A DNA stretch of 64,000 nucleotides from Phycisphaeraceae bacterium (lineage in GTDB: Bacteria > Planctomycetota > Phycisphaerae > Phycisphaerales > SM1A02), in assembly GCA_004213555.1 (NCBI GenBank), contig SHAP01000006.1:1-64000 (forward strand), given 5' to 3'. Made by a program: the position numbers and the translations under genes. How positions within the stretch are numbered: the stretch's first letter is position 1; each line of letters begins with the position of its first letter. The notes under the pieces were generated by a model, which made no database searches, had not been told where the DNA came from, and saw only the letters and a program-made list of their open reading frames with translations. Below, piece after piece: positions 7,635 through 17,273 of the stretch.

Positions 7635-9167
7635 TCAATAACTCTTGGACCACACCACCCGCTGCGGGCTGGGCTCGCCACTGAAGGGGCAAGTCCCCGG
7701 TCCATCCGCCAAATCCTTCAGAGGGATACAACGGATTGTGACGCCCAACTCATCGTTGATGCGTTGTTCCACTTCCTCCGAACCGTTCCAATGGGTGAGG
7801 GCGAATCCGCCATGAATTGGCGTGGGTGTCCCCTCTTTGTAGGCGGGCGGGGTAAAGAAGGCGCGGAAGCTTTCTTCGTCGTCGATCACTTTGGTGTGCT
7901 CATCACGGAACGCTTTGGCTTTGGCCAACAGACCAGCTTGGATCTCGGACAGCACTTCCGGCAGCCCGGCAATGAATTCATCACGCGGCAATGAAGCTTT
8001 GTCTTTGTGACCTCGATCGCGCCGTCCGACAAAAACGGTACCCGCTTCCATATCACGCTCCCCCACTTCAACGCGAACGGGAATTCCTTTCTTGATCCAA
8101 CCCCACACTTTGTCGCCACCCCGGATGTCGCGATCATCAATTTCAACTTCGATGGCCCGCCCCATGAATGTGCGCTGACGGAGTTCCTCAGCAATCTTCT
8201 GGCAGTGGGCCAAGACCGCTTTCGGATCCTTGGCTTTCATGGTGATGGGAAGCAACACCACATGAGCGGGAGCCAAGGCAGGAGGAAGCACCAATCCATC
8301 ATCGTCGGCATGGGTCATGATCAAGCCCCCAACCAAGCGAGTAGAAACCCCCCAGCTGGTGGTCCAGGCGTGTCGGCGCTCACCTTGCTCGTCAATGAAC
8401 ATGATGTCCTGAGCCTTGGAGAATGTCTGACCCAAGAAGTGGCTGGTTCCAGCCTGAAGTGCTTTTCGATCTTGCATCATGGCTTCAATGCAAACGGTGT
8501 CGACTGCCCCGGGGAACCGTTCTCCAGCACTTTTGTGTCCCGTCATCACTGGCATCGCCATCACGTCTTCCGCGAAGCGAGCGTAGACCTCGAGCATCTT
8601 CATGGTTTCGTCACGGGCCTCCTCTTCGGTCGCATGCACCGTGTGACCTTCCTGCCACAGAAACTCAGCGGTCCGCAAGAAGAGCCGCGTTCGCAACTCC
8701 CAGCGCACCACATTTGCCCACTGGTTGATCAGCAAAGGCAGATCGCGATAGCTCTCGACCCACTTGCTGAACATGGCACCAATGATGGTTTCACTGGTCG
8801 GACGAACAATCAAAGGTTCATCCAATTCCCCCGCCGGCTTGAGGCCGCCCTCCCCGTCATCTTCCAAACGATGGTGGGTCACCACCGCACATTCTTTGGC
8901 AAAGCCGTCGACGTGCTCCGCTTCCTTTTCGAGGAAGCTCTTGGGAATGAACAGTGGGAAATACGCATTGCGGTGACCGGTTTCTTTGAACCGTCGATCC
9001 AAATCACGCTGAATGTTCTCCCAGATGGCGTACCCCCATGGCTTGATCACCATGCATCCCCGGACCGGCGAGGACTCGGCCAAATCAGCAGCCTTGACAA
9101 CTTGCTGGTACCACTCGGGGTAGTTCTCATTTCGAATGGGTTCGATCGCCGTTTTGGGCTTGCTCAT
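7635..9167 (-). CDS. proS: Prolyl-tRNA synthetase, archaeal/eukaryotic-like type
   Basis: Charges tRNA-Pro. Class II signatures are visible: motif 1 around PVRGCMVIKPWGYAIWENIQ, motif 2 at RWELRTRLFLRTAEFLWQEG and motif 3 at GLIMTHADDDGLVLPP. An anticodon-binding domain follows, and the C-terminal extension ends in Tyr, as in the ProS type 3 group. There is no editing (INS) domain. ATG 9167 is preferred to the upstream in-frame ATG 9179 because the homologous N-terminus begins close to SKPKTAIEPIRNENYPEW. Convergent with eda, 22 bases apart. Confidence 0.95.
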   Translation of the reverse strand: MSKPKTAIEPIRNENYPEWYQQVVKAADLAESSPVRGCMVIKPWGYAIWENIQRDLDRRFKETGHRNAYFPLFIPKSFLEKEAEHVDGFAKECAVVTHHRLEDDGEGGLKPAGELDEPLIVRPTSETIIGAMFSKWVESYRDLPLLINQWANVVRWELRTRLFLRTAEFLWQEGHTVHATEEEARDETMKMLEVYARFAEDVMAMPVMTGHKSAGERFPGAVDTVCIEAMMQDRKALQAGTSHFLGQTFSKAQDIMFIDEQGERRHAWTTSWGVSTRLVGGLIMTHADDDGLVLPPALAPAHVVLLPITMKAKDPKAVLAHCQKIAEELRQRTFMGRAIEVEIDDRDIRGGDKVWGWIKKGIPVRVEVGERDMEAGTVFVGRRDRGHKDKASLPRDEFIAGLPEVLSEIQAGLLAKAKAFRDEHTKVIDDEESFRAFFTPPAYKEGTPTPIHGGFALTHWNGSEEVEQRINDELGVTIRCIPLKDLADGPGTCPFSGEPSPQRVVWSKSY

Positions 9168-9213
9168 GGAACATTGCATTGTCGGCTTTTGTGTCCAGAA
9201 GAGCAAGACACCA

Positions 9214-9240
9214 CAAAAAACACCTCCAAGATGGGAGGTG
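9214..9240 (-). terminator. Intrinsic terminator of dnaK
   Basis: On the minus strand CACCTCC / GGAGGTG (7 bp, 6-base loop) is followed by TTTTTTG. It lies 30 bases after the dnaK stop and before proS. Confidence 0.8.
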
Positions 9241-9269
9241 CTCTTGTTTGTGTGGCAGAAGACCGGGGT

Positions 9270-11171
9270 TTACTTCCCGTCCTTGACCTCGTACTCGGCG
9301 TCAATGACGTCGTCGTCACCGTCAGATGCTTCGGTGGCGTCGCCTTCCGGTTTCGCTTCAGCCGTCTTGGCCGCTTCGTAAGCGGCTTTTCCGAGTTCCA
9401 TGGATTCTGATTCGAGCTTTTTCATCGACTCTTCGATGGCGGACTTGTCTTCGCCCGACAGAGAGCCTTCGACTTCGGCAACCGCGGCCTCGATCTTGGC
9501 TTTCACCTCTTCGCCGACCTTTTCGCCGTGCTCTTCAAGGGCTTGCTTGGTCTGGAAGACCATCTGTTCGGCTCGATTTTTCACGTCCACCAACTCACGC
9601 CGTTCTTTGTCGGCTGAAGCATTGGCTTCCGCTTCGGTTTTCATTCGCTCGATCTCTTCCTCAGACAATCCGCCCGAGTTGTCGATGCGAATATCAGCAG
9701 TTTTGCCAGTGGTCTTTTCGGTAGCCGTCACTTGCAAGATGCCATTGGCATCAATGTTGAATTCGACCTCAATTTGAGGCGTGCCCATAGGAGCAGGCGG
9801 GATCCCACCCAAATCAAATCGACCCAACGACCGGTTATCCGCGGCAAACTCACGCTCGCCCTGCAAGATGTGAATGGTCACTGAAGGCTGGTTGTCAGCG
9901 GCCGTCGTGAACGTCTCTTTGCGAGAGGTTGGAATCGTGGTGTTTCGCTCAATCAATTTGGTGGTGATGCCTCCCTTGGTCTCAACCCCCAACGAAAGTG
10001 GGGTGACATCAAGAAGGAGCACATCTTTGACATCGCCACCCAAGACACCACCCTGGATGGCGGCACCAATGGCCACCACTTCATCAGGATTGATGGACTT
10101 GTCGAGTTCGGCTTTGCCGAACACTTCCTTGGCCACCTCTTGGACTTGGGGGATTCGAGTCGAGCCCCCGACCATGACAACTTCATCCACGCTGGTACCG
10201 TCAAGTTTGGCATCCGCCAGCGCTTGGCGGCAAGGACCAGCAAGTCGCTCGAACAAGCTGGATGCCAACTGTTCAAACTTGGCGCGACTGATGGACTGCT
10301 GCAAATGCAACGGGCCACGGTCGGGAGTGGCGGTGATGAAAGGCAAGTTCACCGAGGTTTCCGACATGGTGGAAAGCTCATGTTTGGCCTTTTCCGCGGC
10401 CTCTTTCAACCTCTGCAGGGCCATTGGATCCTGACGGAGATCAATAGATGACTCCTTTTTGAATTCATCAGCGATGTGATCGATCAAGACCTGATCAAAA
10501 TCATCGCCACCCAGGTGCCCATCACCATTGGACGCCAATACTTCAAAGACACCGTCGCCGACATCGAGAATGGAGACGTCAAAGGTTCCGCCGCCCAAGT
10601 CGAAGACAGCGATTCGGGCGTTGGTCTTCTTGTCGAGACCGTAGGCCAATGCGGCGGCCGTGGGCTCGTTGATGATGCGTTCCACTTTCAATCCGGCAAT
10701 TTCACCTGCATCTTTGGTGGCCTGCCGCTGCGAGTCGTTGAAGTATGCAGGGACCGTAATCACAGCCCGGTCTACTTTCTCCCCCAAATAATCCTCGGCG
10801 GTTTTCTTGAGCTCACTCAAGACCATCGCACTGACTTCCTGTGGGGTGTAATCCTTATCCCGCACATTCACACTGACAAATTCGGTGGCGGCACCTTTCA
10901 CTTGGTACGGCACCTGCTTCTCTTCTCCGGTGACCTCTTCGGCTCTACGGCCCATGAAGCGTTTGATGGAGAAAACAGTGTGCTTGGGGTTGGTAACTTG
11001 CTGGTGCCGGGCCGCTTGACCAATCAACCGCTCCCCTTTTTCTGTGAAACCAACCACCGAAGGGGTCGTGCGGTTGCCGCTTGCGTTGATGATGACCTTG
11101 GGCTGGTCACCTTCCATGACGGATACCACAGAGTTGGTTGTACCGAGGTCAATACCAATGATCTTTGACAT
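9270..11171 (-). CDS. dnaK: Chaperone protein DnaK (Hsp70)
   Basis: ATP-dependent cytosolic chaperone. The 633-residue protein begins [16 protein letters not shown], with the second phosphate loop [15 protein letters not shown], the adenosine motif [13 protein letters not shown], the hydrophobic linker [15 protein letters not shown], the substrate-binding domain, and an acidic tail ending [18 protein letters not shown] 11171 is preceded by AAGGAGA. An in-frame extension to 11519 exists but is not part of the family. No grpE or dnaJ is adjacent, and no CIRCE element was seen upstream. Confidence 0.97.
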   Translation of the reverse strand: MSKIIGIDLGTTNSVVSVMEGDQPKVIINASGNRTTPSVVGFTEKGERLIGQAARHQQVTNPKHTVFSIKRFMGRRAEEVTGEEKQVPYQVKGAATEFVSVNVRDKDYTPQEVSAMVLSELKKTAEDYLGEKVDRAVITVPAYFNDSQRQATKDAGEIAGLKVERIINEPTAAALAYGLDKKTNARIAVFDLGGGTFDVSILDVGDGVFEVLASNGDGHLGGDDFDQVLIDHIADEFKKESSIDLRQDPMALQRLKEAAEKAKHELSTMSETSVNLPFITATPDRGPLHLQQSISRAKFEQLASSLFERLAGPCRQALADAKLDGTSVDEVVMVGGSTRIPQVQEVAKEVFGKAELDKSINPDEVVAIGAAIQGGVLGGDVKDVLLLDVTPLSLGVETKGGITTKLIERNTTIPTSRKETFTTAADNQPSVTIHILQGEREFAADNRSLGRFDLGGIPPAPMGTPQIEVEFNIDANGILQVTATEKTTGKTADIRIDNSGGLSEEEIERMKTEAEANASADKERRELVDVKNRAEQMVFQTKQALEEHGEKVGEEVKAKIEAAVAEVEGSLSGEDKSAIEESMKKLESESMELGKAAYEAAKTAEAKPEGDATEASDGDDDVIDAEYEVKDGK

Positions 11172-11333
11172 TCGTGGGGTCTCCTTGGGGTCCGGAGGTT
11201 TTAAATGCAACCCCCGTGCCAGACTCTGAAGCCCCTTTTGCGGGCAGAGGACCGCCGGGAGCCGATGGGAGGCCTCAAAACGTGCCAATCCGGCAGACTG
11301 GAGTCCCTGGACGCGCGCTCGTACGATAAATCC

Positions 11334-12392
11334 ATGGCTGGAATCGCCGCTGGAAGACCCCCACTGCAGATTGGCTCCTTTCAGCCGCCCACCCGAGTCT
11401 TTCTGGCTCCGATGGCGGGTTTTACGGATTTGCCTTTTCGCCGCTTGGTCCGCGAGTGTGGCGGCTGCGGATTGGCCACAACCGACCTGCTGAACTGCCG
11501 CTCGGTTCTCGCAGGGCACCCGACCGCCCTCCGATTGGCCGAAACCAACGATGCGGACAGCCCGGTGGGCATGCAGCTCTATGGGAACGACACCGATCCT
11601 CTGCCAGAAGCTGCCGACTGGGCGGTTGGCCGAGGGATCGATGTTTTGGACATCAACATGGGCTGCCCCGTCGACAAAGTGTGTAAAAAAAATGGTGGCT
11701 CACTCTTGCTGTGCGATCCCGAACGGACCGTTCGACTGGTGGAGCGGATTTTGGCCGCGGTTCGAGGCCGGGTTCCGGTCACGGCGAAATTGCGTCTGGG
11801 CTGGGACGACGATCACCTTACCGGTCCCAGATTGGCCCAAATGCTGGAATCAGTTGGTGTCGCCGCCATTGCCATCCATGGCCGCACCACAGAAATGAAG
11901 TTCCGCGGCCAAGTGCGACTGGAAGGGATTGGTCGGGTGGTGGAAGCAGTTCGTGATATCCCCGTGCTGGGCAATGGCGACATTGAGTCTCCCCAAGATG
12001 CCGAACACATGATGCGCACAACGGGATGCGATGGTGTCATGCTCGCTCGCGCCGCCACCCGTCAGCCATGGCTGTTGTCACGGATCCATCAACTTTTGGA
12101 ACATGGTGAAGACCCTGGAGAACTGGACCACCACGGCATATTGAGAGTCATCTTGCGTCATGTGGAACTCTGCCGAGAACACTGCGAAGAGCGGCGTTCA
12201 CTGCATGTGCTTCGCAGCAGAATCTCTCGATACGCCCGAAGCCTTGGGCACGTAAAACCGCTCAAAGAAGCCTTCCGGCTCGCAGAACACACCGACGAAA
12301 TGCTTGTGGCCATCAACGAGTGGCTGGAGCGACCGGCACCCCGTCGTCGGGATCTGCAATCGCAATCTTTGGCGTGTCTGTCGCGACCATAA
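11334..12392 (+). CDS. dus: tRNA-dihydrouridine synthase (DusB-like)
   Basis: FMN enzyme that reduces specific uridines in the tRNA D-loop with NADPH. The TIM-barrel start [20 protein letters not shown], the catalytic Cys in [19 protein letters not shown], the FMN-binding segment [11 protein letters not shown] and [14 protein letters not shown] are all clear, and the helical tRNA-binding domain follows. Length is 352 residues. ATG 11334 lies just ahead of the barrel; an in-frame frame opens at 11205. Divergent from dnaK. Confidence 0.93.
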   Translation: MAGIAAGRPPLQIGSFQPPTRVFLAPMAGFTDLPFRRLVRECGGCGLATTDLLNCRSVLAGHPTALRLAETNDADSPVGMQLYGNDTDPLPEAADWAVGRGIDVLDINMGCPVDKVCKKNGGSLLLCDPERTVRLVERILAAVRGRVPVTAKLRLGWDDDHLTGPRLAQMLESVGVAAIAIHGRTTEMKFRGQVRLEGIGRVVEAVRDIPVLGNGDIESPQDAEHMMRTTGCDGVMLARAATRQPWLLSRIHQLLEHGEDPGELDHHGILRVILRHVELCREHCEERRSLHVLRSRISRYARSLGHVKPLKEAFRLAEHTDEMLVAINEWLERPAPRRRDLQSQSLACLSRP

Positions 12393-12486
12393 GGCGGGCC
12401 CACAACAACAATCCCAAGACCAAAGCTGTACCGGCATGAGGCGCATGCCGCCAGTTTTGGAAATGACGTCGCATCCGAGCCATCAT
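12313..12486 (-). CDS. Small membrane protein, 57 aa
   Basis: Not recognised. It starts at an ATG that overlaps the stop of the upstream gene as ATGA, so it should be co-translated with it. An arginine-rich N-terminus (MMARMRRHFQNWRH) is followed by one hydrophobic helix ([16 protein letters not shown]) and a short Pro/Ala tail, probably outside. The last 80 bases run antisense into the end of dus. The overlap is the main reason to call it. Confidence 0.5.
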   Translation of the reverse strand: MMARMRRHFQNWRHAPHAGTALVLGLLLWARLMVATDTPKIAIADPDDGVPVAPATR

Positions 12487-12860
12487 GGCTGATTCTCCGC
12501 GTGGATTCGCCAAAGCAAATCGTTGGTCTGAAATTCAGCGAGGCCGCCCCGAATCAAATCCGCGGAAAAGGTGTGCACGCCTGTTTGTATTCGGATGCGT
12601 TCCGCCGTTCGATCACACTTGACCAAATCAAGGGTGCCAAAGTCAGTGTCGCATTCCAGTGACCAGATGGCGGGGACACCAAGGGGCTTCAGCAACAAAT
12701 CACCATCGGATTCCTGCCACACCCGCTCAATGGGGCCAAGTCTTTGGTGCAACTCGGCGTGAAGTGGCGGCGCGCCAGCCTGGTCGGGGAGGGCAACGAT
12801 TCCGACGGTAAACAAAGATCCTCCGACAGCCAACACCAGGGCCACGGCGGATTCTGTCAT
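12483..12860 (-). CDS. Small secreted or pilin-like membrane protein
   Basis: Not recognised. A hydrophobic N-terminal helix (AVALVLAVGGSLFTVGIVAL) is followed by about 95 residues with two Cys. If translation begins at the in-frame TTG 12881, which has an AGGAAA site, the sequence reads ISRRAMTESAV before the helix, which faintly resembles a type IV prepilin leader, though Glu is at mature position 3 rather than 5. Otherwise ATG 12860 gives 125 residues. Coupled to the 57-residue membrane protein downstream. A PilZ gene lies upstream on the same strand. Confidence 0.55.
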   Translation of the reverse strand: MTESAVALVLAVGGSLFTVGIVALPDQAGAPPLHAELHQRLGPIERVWQESDGDLLLKPLGVPAIWSLECDTDFGTLDLVKCDRTAERIRIQTGVHTFSADLIRGGLAEFQTNDLLWRIHAENQP

Positions 12861-13071
12861 GGCTCGTCGAGAAATAACCAATGGTGCGTTTCCTGTGGAG
12901 ACGCGCCGCCCGCGAATTCGGCGACCACTGCGGTCAGCCTCGGGAATCCGCGGGCGTGCGCTCCTTCCCATGCACCTTGCTGATCGGCCCGAGAAGAGTT
13001 CCACTTCGGACCGATTGCGAGTTTGGGGTGTCCAGACGGTTCAAGCCGATCAACCCAAACTCATTCGTTCG

Positions 13072-13443
13072 TTACGCCGCGGAGAGGGCGGCGTCGAGTT
13101 CAAATCCCAGGCGATATTGCTGATCACCAAGCTGCTCACAGCGAACCACTCGGCCCCGACGGGCAAACATGTCAAACCCCGAGAACCCCAAGGTCACGGT
13201 GGCTCCAAGCGGAAGAGGCTGGGCAGAAAATGCCCCCAAGCCGTGATCAGAGCGATCTGCCAAGGTCAGGGCGTGGGTGACCCCAAAGTGCTCAGGATCG
13301 AGCAAAAAGGCTGTCGCGCTCCCTAGAGCGTGATGACGGGATTCCCGTCTCTGCTCGAATCGGAGCGAACCACCCTGCGGTGCCGCTGTTTCGGGCTGGG
13401 TGAATTCAATTTCGGCGGCGGGTCGGTAGTTCAAGTCGGTCAT
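13072..13443 (-). CDS. PilZ domain protein
   Basis: PilZ domains bind cyclic-di-GMP. Both motif halves are visible: RFEQRRESRHHALG supplies RxxxR, and LADRSDHGLGAFSAQPL gives the D/NxSxxG. The barrel strands LGATVTLGF and RRGRVVRCEQLG follow, ending near YRLGFELD. The protein is 123 residues, a single domain. ATG 13443 has a strong GGAGG site 6 bases upstream. Its target is unknown; the exopolysaccharide operon starting at 14.6 kb is a natural candidate for c-di-GMP control, but this is inference. Confidence 0.82.
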   Translation of the reverse strand: MTDLNYRPAAEIEFTQPETAAPQGGSLRFEQRRESRHHALGSATAFLLDPEHFGVTHALTLADRSDHGLGAFSAQPLPLGATVTLGFSGFDMFARRGRVVRCEQLGDQQYRLGFELDAALSAA

Positions 13444-13529
13444 GGGAAACCTCCAAAAGAGCCATCGGCAAGCCCGAAGGGCAACTGAATCGGAAGTTTC
13501 GCTTTGTGGGGAAGAATCCACCCCCGATC

Positions 13530-14633
13530 ATGCCGATGATGGCATCACAGATGGAACGATCCGCAGGAAACTACTCCGCTGGCCCCTCCCGCCTCCCTGA
13601 CGCTGTCCGGGCCATGGTGGCGGAGGACGTGTTGGACCTGGACGGCTCCGGCATCGGCTGCCTTGAGCACTCCCACCGAGGCGAGGTCTTTGATCAAGTG
13701 CTCAGCCAAACCGAGTCGCTGACCAGAAATGTGTTGAATGTTCCTTCGGATTATTCGGTGCTCTTCTTGCAAGGAGGGGCGACCCAGCAATTCGGATTGA
13801 TCCCTATGAATTTTTCTGAAACGGGACTTTCAGCGCATACCAACACCGGAGTGTGGACCACCAAGGCCATGCGAGCCGCGGAACAGTTCGGACCCATCAG
13901 CATTGTCTTTGACGGTGCCGATGATCGGTTTCGCAGTTTGCCGGACCCCACCAACCTGCAAATTCCCAAGGAGGCGTCGTACTTTCATACCTGCGCAAAC
14001 AACACCGTGATGGGAACGCAGTGGAAAAACCTGCCCAGCCCACCAGCCAATGTTCCTCATGTTTGCGATATGAGCAGTGAAATTGGCAGTCGGGTTTTGG
14101 ACTGGAACAACTTGGACATGCTGTATGCAGGATGTCAAAAAAATCTGGGCGTCGCCGGCACGGTACTGGTGATCATCAAGAACGATCTGCTGCACCGTAG
14201 CAAAGCACCTACCCCATTCAATTATCAAGAACACGCTTCGGCAGGCTCAAGACTCAATACTCCGCCCACTTTTGGCATTGTGGTGTTGCGGCGAATGCTC
14301 GAGTGGATTCAAGAACATGGAGGTGTCAAAAACATGGCCCTCCGAGCCGAGAAACGGGCCCAGCTGTTGTATGACGCCATCGAATCAACTCAAGGGTATT
14401 GGCAGCCCCATGCTTCGCACGCGTGCCGAAGTGTGATGAACGTCACTTGGCATGGACCAAACCCCGAAGCCGAATTCCAATTTCTCCATCAGGCCAACGA
14501 ACTCGGTTTTTCTGGCCTCAAAGGCCACCGATCGGTCGGCGGACTTCGCGCATCTGTGTACAACGCCGCCGATGAAGTCGCCTGCCAGAAGTTGGCGGAG
14601 TTGATTCAGACCAGCTCACGTTCTTGCAAATAG
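13530..14633 (+). CDS. serC: Phosphoserine aminotransferase
   Basis: PLP enzyme of serine (and vitamin B6) synthesis, converting 3-phosphohydroxypyruvate to phosphoserine. The N-terminal NYSAGPSRLPDAV, the LQGGATQQFGLIPMN loop, CDMSSEIGSRVLDW and the Schiff-base Lys in YAGCQKNLGVAG are diagnostic, as is KGHRSVGGLRASVYNA near the end. Several in-frame starts are possible (GTG 13506, ATG 13530, 13536, 13539, 13551) and none has a clear ribosome site. The 3' end overlaps the convergent phosphatase gene by 28 bases. Confidence 0.93.
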   Translation: MPMMASQMERSAGNYSAGPSRLPDAVRAMVAEDVLDLDGSGIGCLEHSHRGEVFDQVLSQTESLTRNVLNVPSDYSVLFLQGGATQQFGLIPMNFSETGLSAHTNTGVWTTKAMRAAEQFGPISIVFDGADDRFRSLPDPTNLQIPKEASYFHTCANNTVMGTQWKNLPSPPANVPHVCDMSSEIGSRVLDWNNLDMLYAGCQKNLGVAGTVLVIIKNDLLHRSKAPTPFNYQEHASAGSRLNTPPTFGIVVLRRMLEWIQEHGGVKNMALRAEKRAQLLYDAIESTQGYWQPHASHACRSVMNVTWHGPNPEAEFQFLHQANELGFSGLKGHRSVGGLRASVYNAADEVACQKLAELIQTSSRSCK

Positions 14634-15073
14634 TCAAGCAACGCGCAAGTCGCCGTATCAACCAAGTCCAGAACCAAATCAAAGGCTTCCGTCCCGTCGT
14701 AATAGGGATCAGGTACCTCGGTTCTGGCAGTCTCGGGATGGAACTCCAACAAGCACCGGACGCGACTGGGTTCAACCCAAGGAAGATCTGTCACATCCTT
14801 GTGGTTGGCTTTGTCCATCACCACAATCAGGTCTGCATCGGCATCAGACGAGGCAATCTGCCTGGCATGTGATGAAATCTCAACACCGCGTTGTTGAGCG
14901 GCAGACCTCATTCGGGCGTCCGCTGGCTCTCCAGCATGCCAGCCTCCCGTTCCAGCCGAATCGATACAAAAAGCATGATCGAGGCCGCGTTCCTGGACGT
15001 GGTGACGAAAGTAAGCCTCCGCCGCAGGGGAGCGACAAATATTTCCTAGACACACAAAAAGAATATTCGGCAT
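14606..15073 (-). CDS. Low-molecular-weight protein-tyrosine phosphatase
   Basis: The P-loop CLGNICRSP (residues 8-16) and the general-acid motif DPYYDG are intact, so it should be active. In exopolysaccharide operons such phosphatases (Wzb family) dephosphorylate the tyrosine autokinase. It is the last gene of the 13-kb minus-strand operon; its ATG overlaps the stop of the WecA-like gene by one base. The partner kinase at 17270 has a damaged P-loop, so the substrate may be another protein, or the kinase may work differently. Confidence 0.92.
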   Translation of the reverse strand: MPNILFVCLGNICRSPAAEAYFRHHVQERGLDHAFCIDSAGTGGWHAGEPADARMRSAAQQRGVEISSHARQIASSDADADLIVVMDKANHKDVTDLPWVEPSRVRCLLEFHPETARTEVPDPYYDGTEAFDLVLDLVDTATCALLDYLQERELV

Positions 15074-16311
15074 CAGCTGGCCTGCTGAGACAACGCACGA
15101 CGTCGCGCGACCTTGATCGCGTAGGTCACGATTGAACTGAAAACAACCAACGCTCCGGCGTAGACCACACGACCTCGAAGCTCTGTCGAGACGTCAAGCC
15201 AAGCAAGAACAACCCCCAAGGTGGCAAAAAAAGCCGCAATGGCGTACAGGGTAATCACGGCGGGCTTCACGCCGCCCAGGGCCCGCTTGAGTTGATGATG
15301 AATGTGGTCAGAATCAGGATCACTCATGCGCTTTCCGGACAACCTACGGCGGACAATCGCCATAAACGTGTCCAAGATCGGCAACGTAAAGACCATCAAG
15401 CCCGCCAAAACAACATGAGTTTGTCCTCGATCACCCAACATCAAAATGATGGACACAACCAAATAACCCAACATCAAACTTCCAGCGTCTCCCAAAAAGA
15501 TGCTTGCCGGATTGAAATTGTGTGGCAAGAAGCCAAGGATGGCCCCCAAACCTACAACGGCGAGCACGATTCGGGCCACCGCCAAAGACTGTGGCGCTTC
15601 AACAGAGTCGCCCCCCACTTCGGGAAGCAACATCATGCCGATCAGAGCCAAGCCAATCAAAGCAATACCCGTCACTCCGGAAAGCAAACCATCGAGTCCA
15701 TCGATCAAATTGGCGGAATTGCAGCCGCCAAGCACCATGACCGCGACCAGACCCGTACCAACGATGCTGTAAACGTGTGAACTCAGCACCCAATCCACAC
15801 CAGGGAAAAAGAACAACTGGGTGTCGCCCGCGCCCAACAGAGGATTCAACACCCCCGCCGCCACTTGAACCCCAACACTCTCCACCGCCAAAGCAGCGGC
15901 GGCCATCATCTGACCGGCAATTTTGAGCCTCGGATCCCAACCAAACATGTCATCGCCAACTCCGGTGATAAAAATCACAATCAGGCCAAAGACCACCGAA
16001 ATCGGCACCGGCCGGTACTGATCAAGAGGTGCCTCCACGAACGCAGCGGACAGAACGCCGGCCATGATGCCAACAAAAACCGCCAGTCCTCCCAGATAGG
16101 CGATGGGCTCGGTGTGGATTTTTCGCCCCCCGGGTTGATCCACCACATCGAGGGCGATGGCCAACTTCCGAACCAGCGGAGTAATCAGGAGGGTGACCAT
16201 AAAGGCGACAAAGAATGAGGGTGCAAAAGCATTGAGAAGTTCGATGATGCCAACTGGGTCGACAGTACCGGCAATGCTTTGGTTCTCAATCGTGGGTTCA
16301 AGCTGCTTCAC
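15073..16311 (-). CDS. Polyprenyl-phosphate N-acetylhexosamine-1-phosphate transferase (WecA/TagO family)
   Basis: Integral membrane enzyme that starts glycan assembly by moving a sugar-1-phosphate from a UDP-sugar to undecaprenyl phosphate. There are about ten membrane helices. Family motifs: DQPGGRKIHTEPIAYLGG, VGDDMFGW, GCNSANLIDGLDGL with the catalytic Asp residues, FLGDAGSLMLGY, and DHIHHQLKR. GTG start, overlapping the epimerase stop as GTGA; the end overlaps the phosphatase. Likely initiating transferase of the exopolysaccharide made by this operon. Confidence 0.92.
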   Translation of the reverse strand: MKQLEPTIENQSIAGTVDPVGIIELLNAFAPSFFVAFMVTLLITPLVRKLAIALDVVDQPGGRKIHTEPIAYLGGLAVFVGIMAGVLSAAFVEAPLDQYRPVPISVVFGLIVIFITGVGDDMFGWDPRLKIAGQMMAAAALAVESVGVQVAAGVLNPLLGAGDTQLFFFPGVDWVLSSHVYSIVGTGLVAVMVLGGCNSANLIDGLDGLLSGVTGIALIGLALIGMMLLPEVGGDSVEAPQSLAVARIVLAVVGLGAILGFLPHNFNPASIFLGDAGSLMLGYLVVSIILMLGDRGQTHVVLAGLMVFTLPILDTFMAIVRRRLSGKRMSDPDSDHIHHQLKRALGGVKPAVITLYAIAAFFATLGVVLAWLDVSTELRGRVVYAGALVVFSSIVTYAIKVARRRALSQQAS

Positions 16312-17273
16312 TTTGAGTCCTCAGTACGGATGCAATCAGCGAGGTCTTGGATGGTCTCGGTAAGGGGCCGCGATGGTGGCAGACCAACCAAATTCCGAGC
16401 GCGGTTAAGGTCTGGAATCCGCTCTTGGAGATCCTGAAAACCGCGGCCCCACACCTCGGTGTAGGGGAGTACCTGGATGGATGACTCGGAATTCAAAACG
16501 TCACGAACCAATTCGGCCAATTGCAAAATGGTGATCGATTCATCATGTCCGAGATTGACCGGCAAACCCCGGGCATCAGGCGAACGCAGCAGACGCGGAA
16601 GTGAGTCCACAATGTCTCGAACATCAGCGAAGCATCGCTTTTGATTGCCATCACCGTGGACTTCGATAGGGGCATTTGCCAATGCGGCTTGCACGAATCT
16701 TGGCAGCACCATGCCCCAATCACCGCGTTGGCGGGGACCAACCGTGTTGAAAAACCGGACAACCACCGAAGGAAGTTCTTGCTCGAGCGCAAAAGCCAAG
16801 TGTTCATCAACAGCCTTGCTGTGTGCGTATGACCAACGTGCAACGGTGGTGGGACCGTACACCGAGTCATCGGTCTCTTGAAAAGGCCGCCCGTGACCTA
16901 CGCCATAGACTTCACTCGTGCTTGCCAAAAGGGTTGGGGTCGATGATTTGGCCAAATATCGAAGCAACCCTGCGGTCTCCATCACATTGTTGATGATGGT
17001 TCCAAATGGATCCTCCACAACCTTTCGTACGCCAACTGCGGCAGCAAGATGGTACGCCTCACCAAATTCTTCATTCGTCCCACTGCTCAACCACTGCTCG
17101 ACGTTCGAACAGACCAATTCGACTTTCGGATGCACGGGGACTTGCTCTTTTCGACCAGTTGAAAGATCGTCAACCACAAGGATCGAAAGCCCTTGATCCA
17201 AAAGACGCTCAACGAGATGGGATCCAATGAATCCGGCACCTCCGGTGACAAGGACCCGAGACACGTTGTTCAA
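16308..17273 (-). CDS. NAD-dependent epimerase/dehydratase (nucleotide-sugar SDR)
   Basis: Extended SDR with VTGGAGFIGSHLVERLL for NAD binding, STSEVYG with the catalytic Ser/Thr and YAHSK giving YxxxK. RFFNTVGPRQRGDWGMVLPR is the substrate-binding loop of UDP-glucose 4-epimerase and UDP-glucuronate decarboxylase relatives. The exact sugar cannot be assigned; the loop is closest, from memory, to dTDP/UDP-sugar epimerases of exopolysaccharide loci. It overlaps the kinase-like gene upstream by 4 bases and the WecA-like gene downstream. Confidence 0.85.
   Translation of the reverse strand: MNNVSRVLVTGGAGFIGSHLVERLLDQGLSILVVDDLSTGRKEQVPVHPKVELVCSNVEQWLSSGTNEEFGEAYHLAAAVGVRKVVEDPFGTIINNVMETAGLLRYLAKSSTPTLLASTSEVYGVGHGRPFQETDDSVYGPTTVARWSYAHSKAVDEHLAFALEQELPSVVVRFFNTVGPRQRGDWGMVLPRFVQAALANAPIEVHGDGNQKRCFADVRDIVDSLPRLLRSPDARGLPVNLGHDESITILQLAELVRDVLNSESSIQVLPYTEVWGRGFQDLQERIPDLNRARNLVGLPPSRPLTETIQDLADCIRTEDSK

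Noticed and set aside
8007-9410. Long plus-strand open frame (467 codons) across proS
   Set aside because: It is antisense to proS, which has all class II synthetase motifs; the plus frame shows no domain and is explained by codon bias of the opposite strand.
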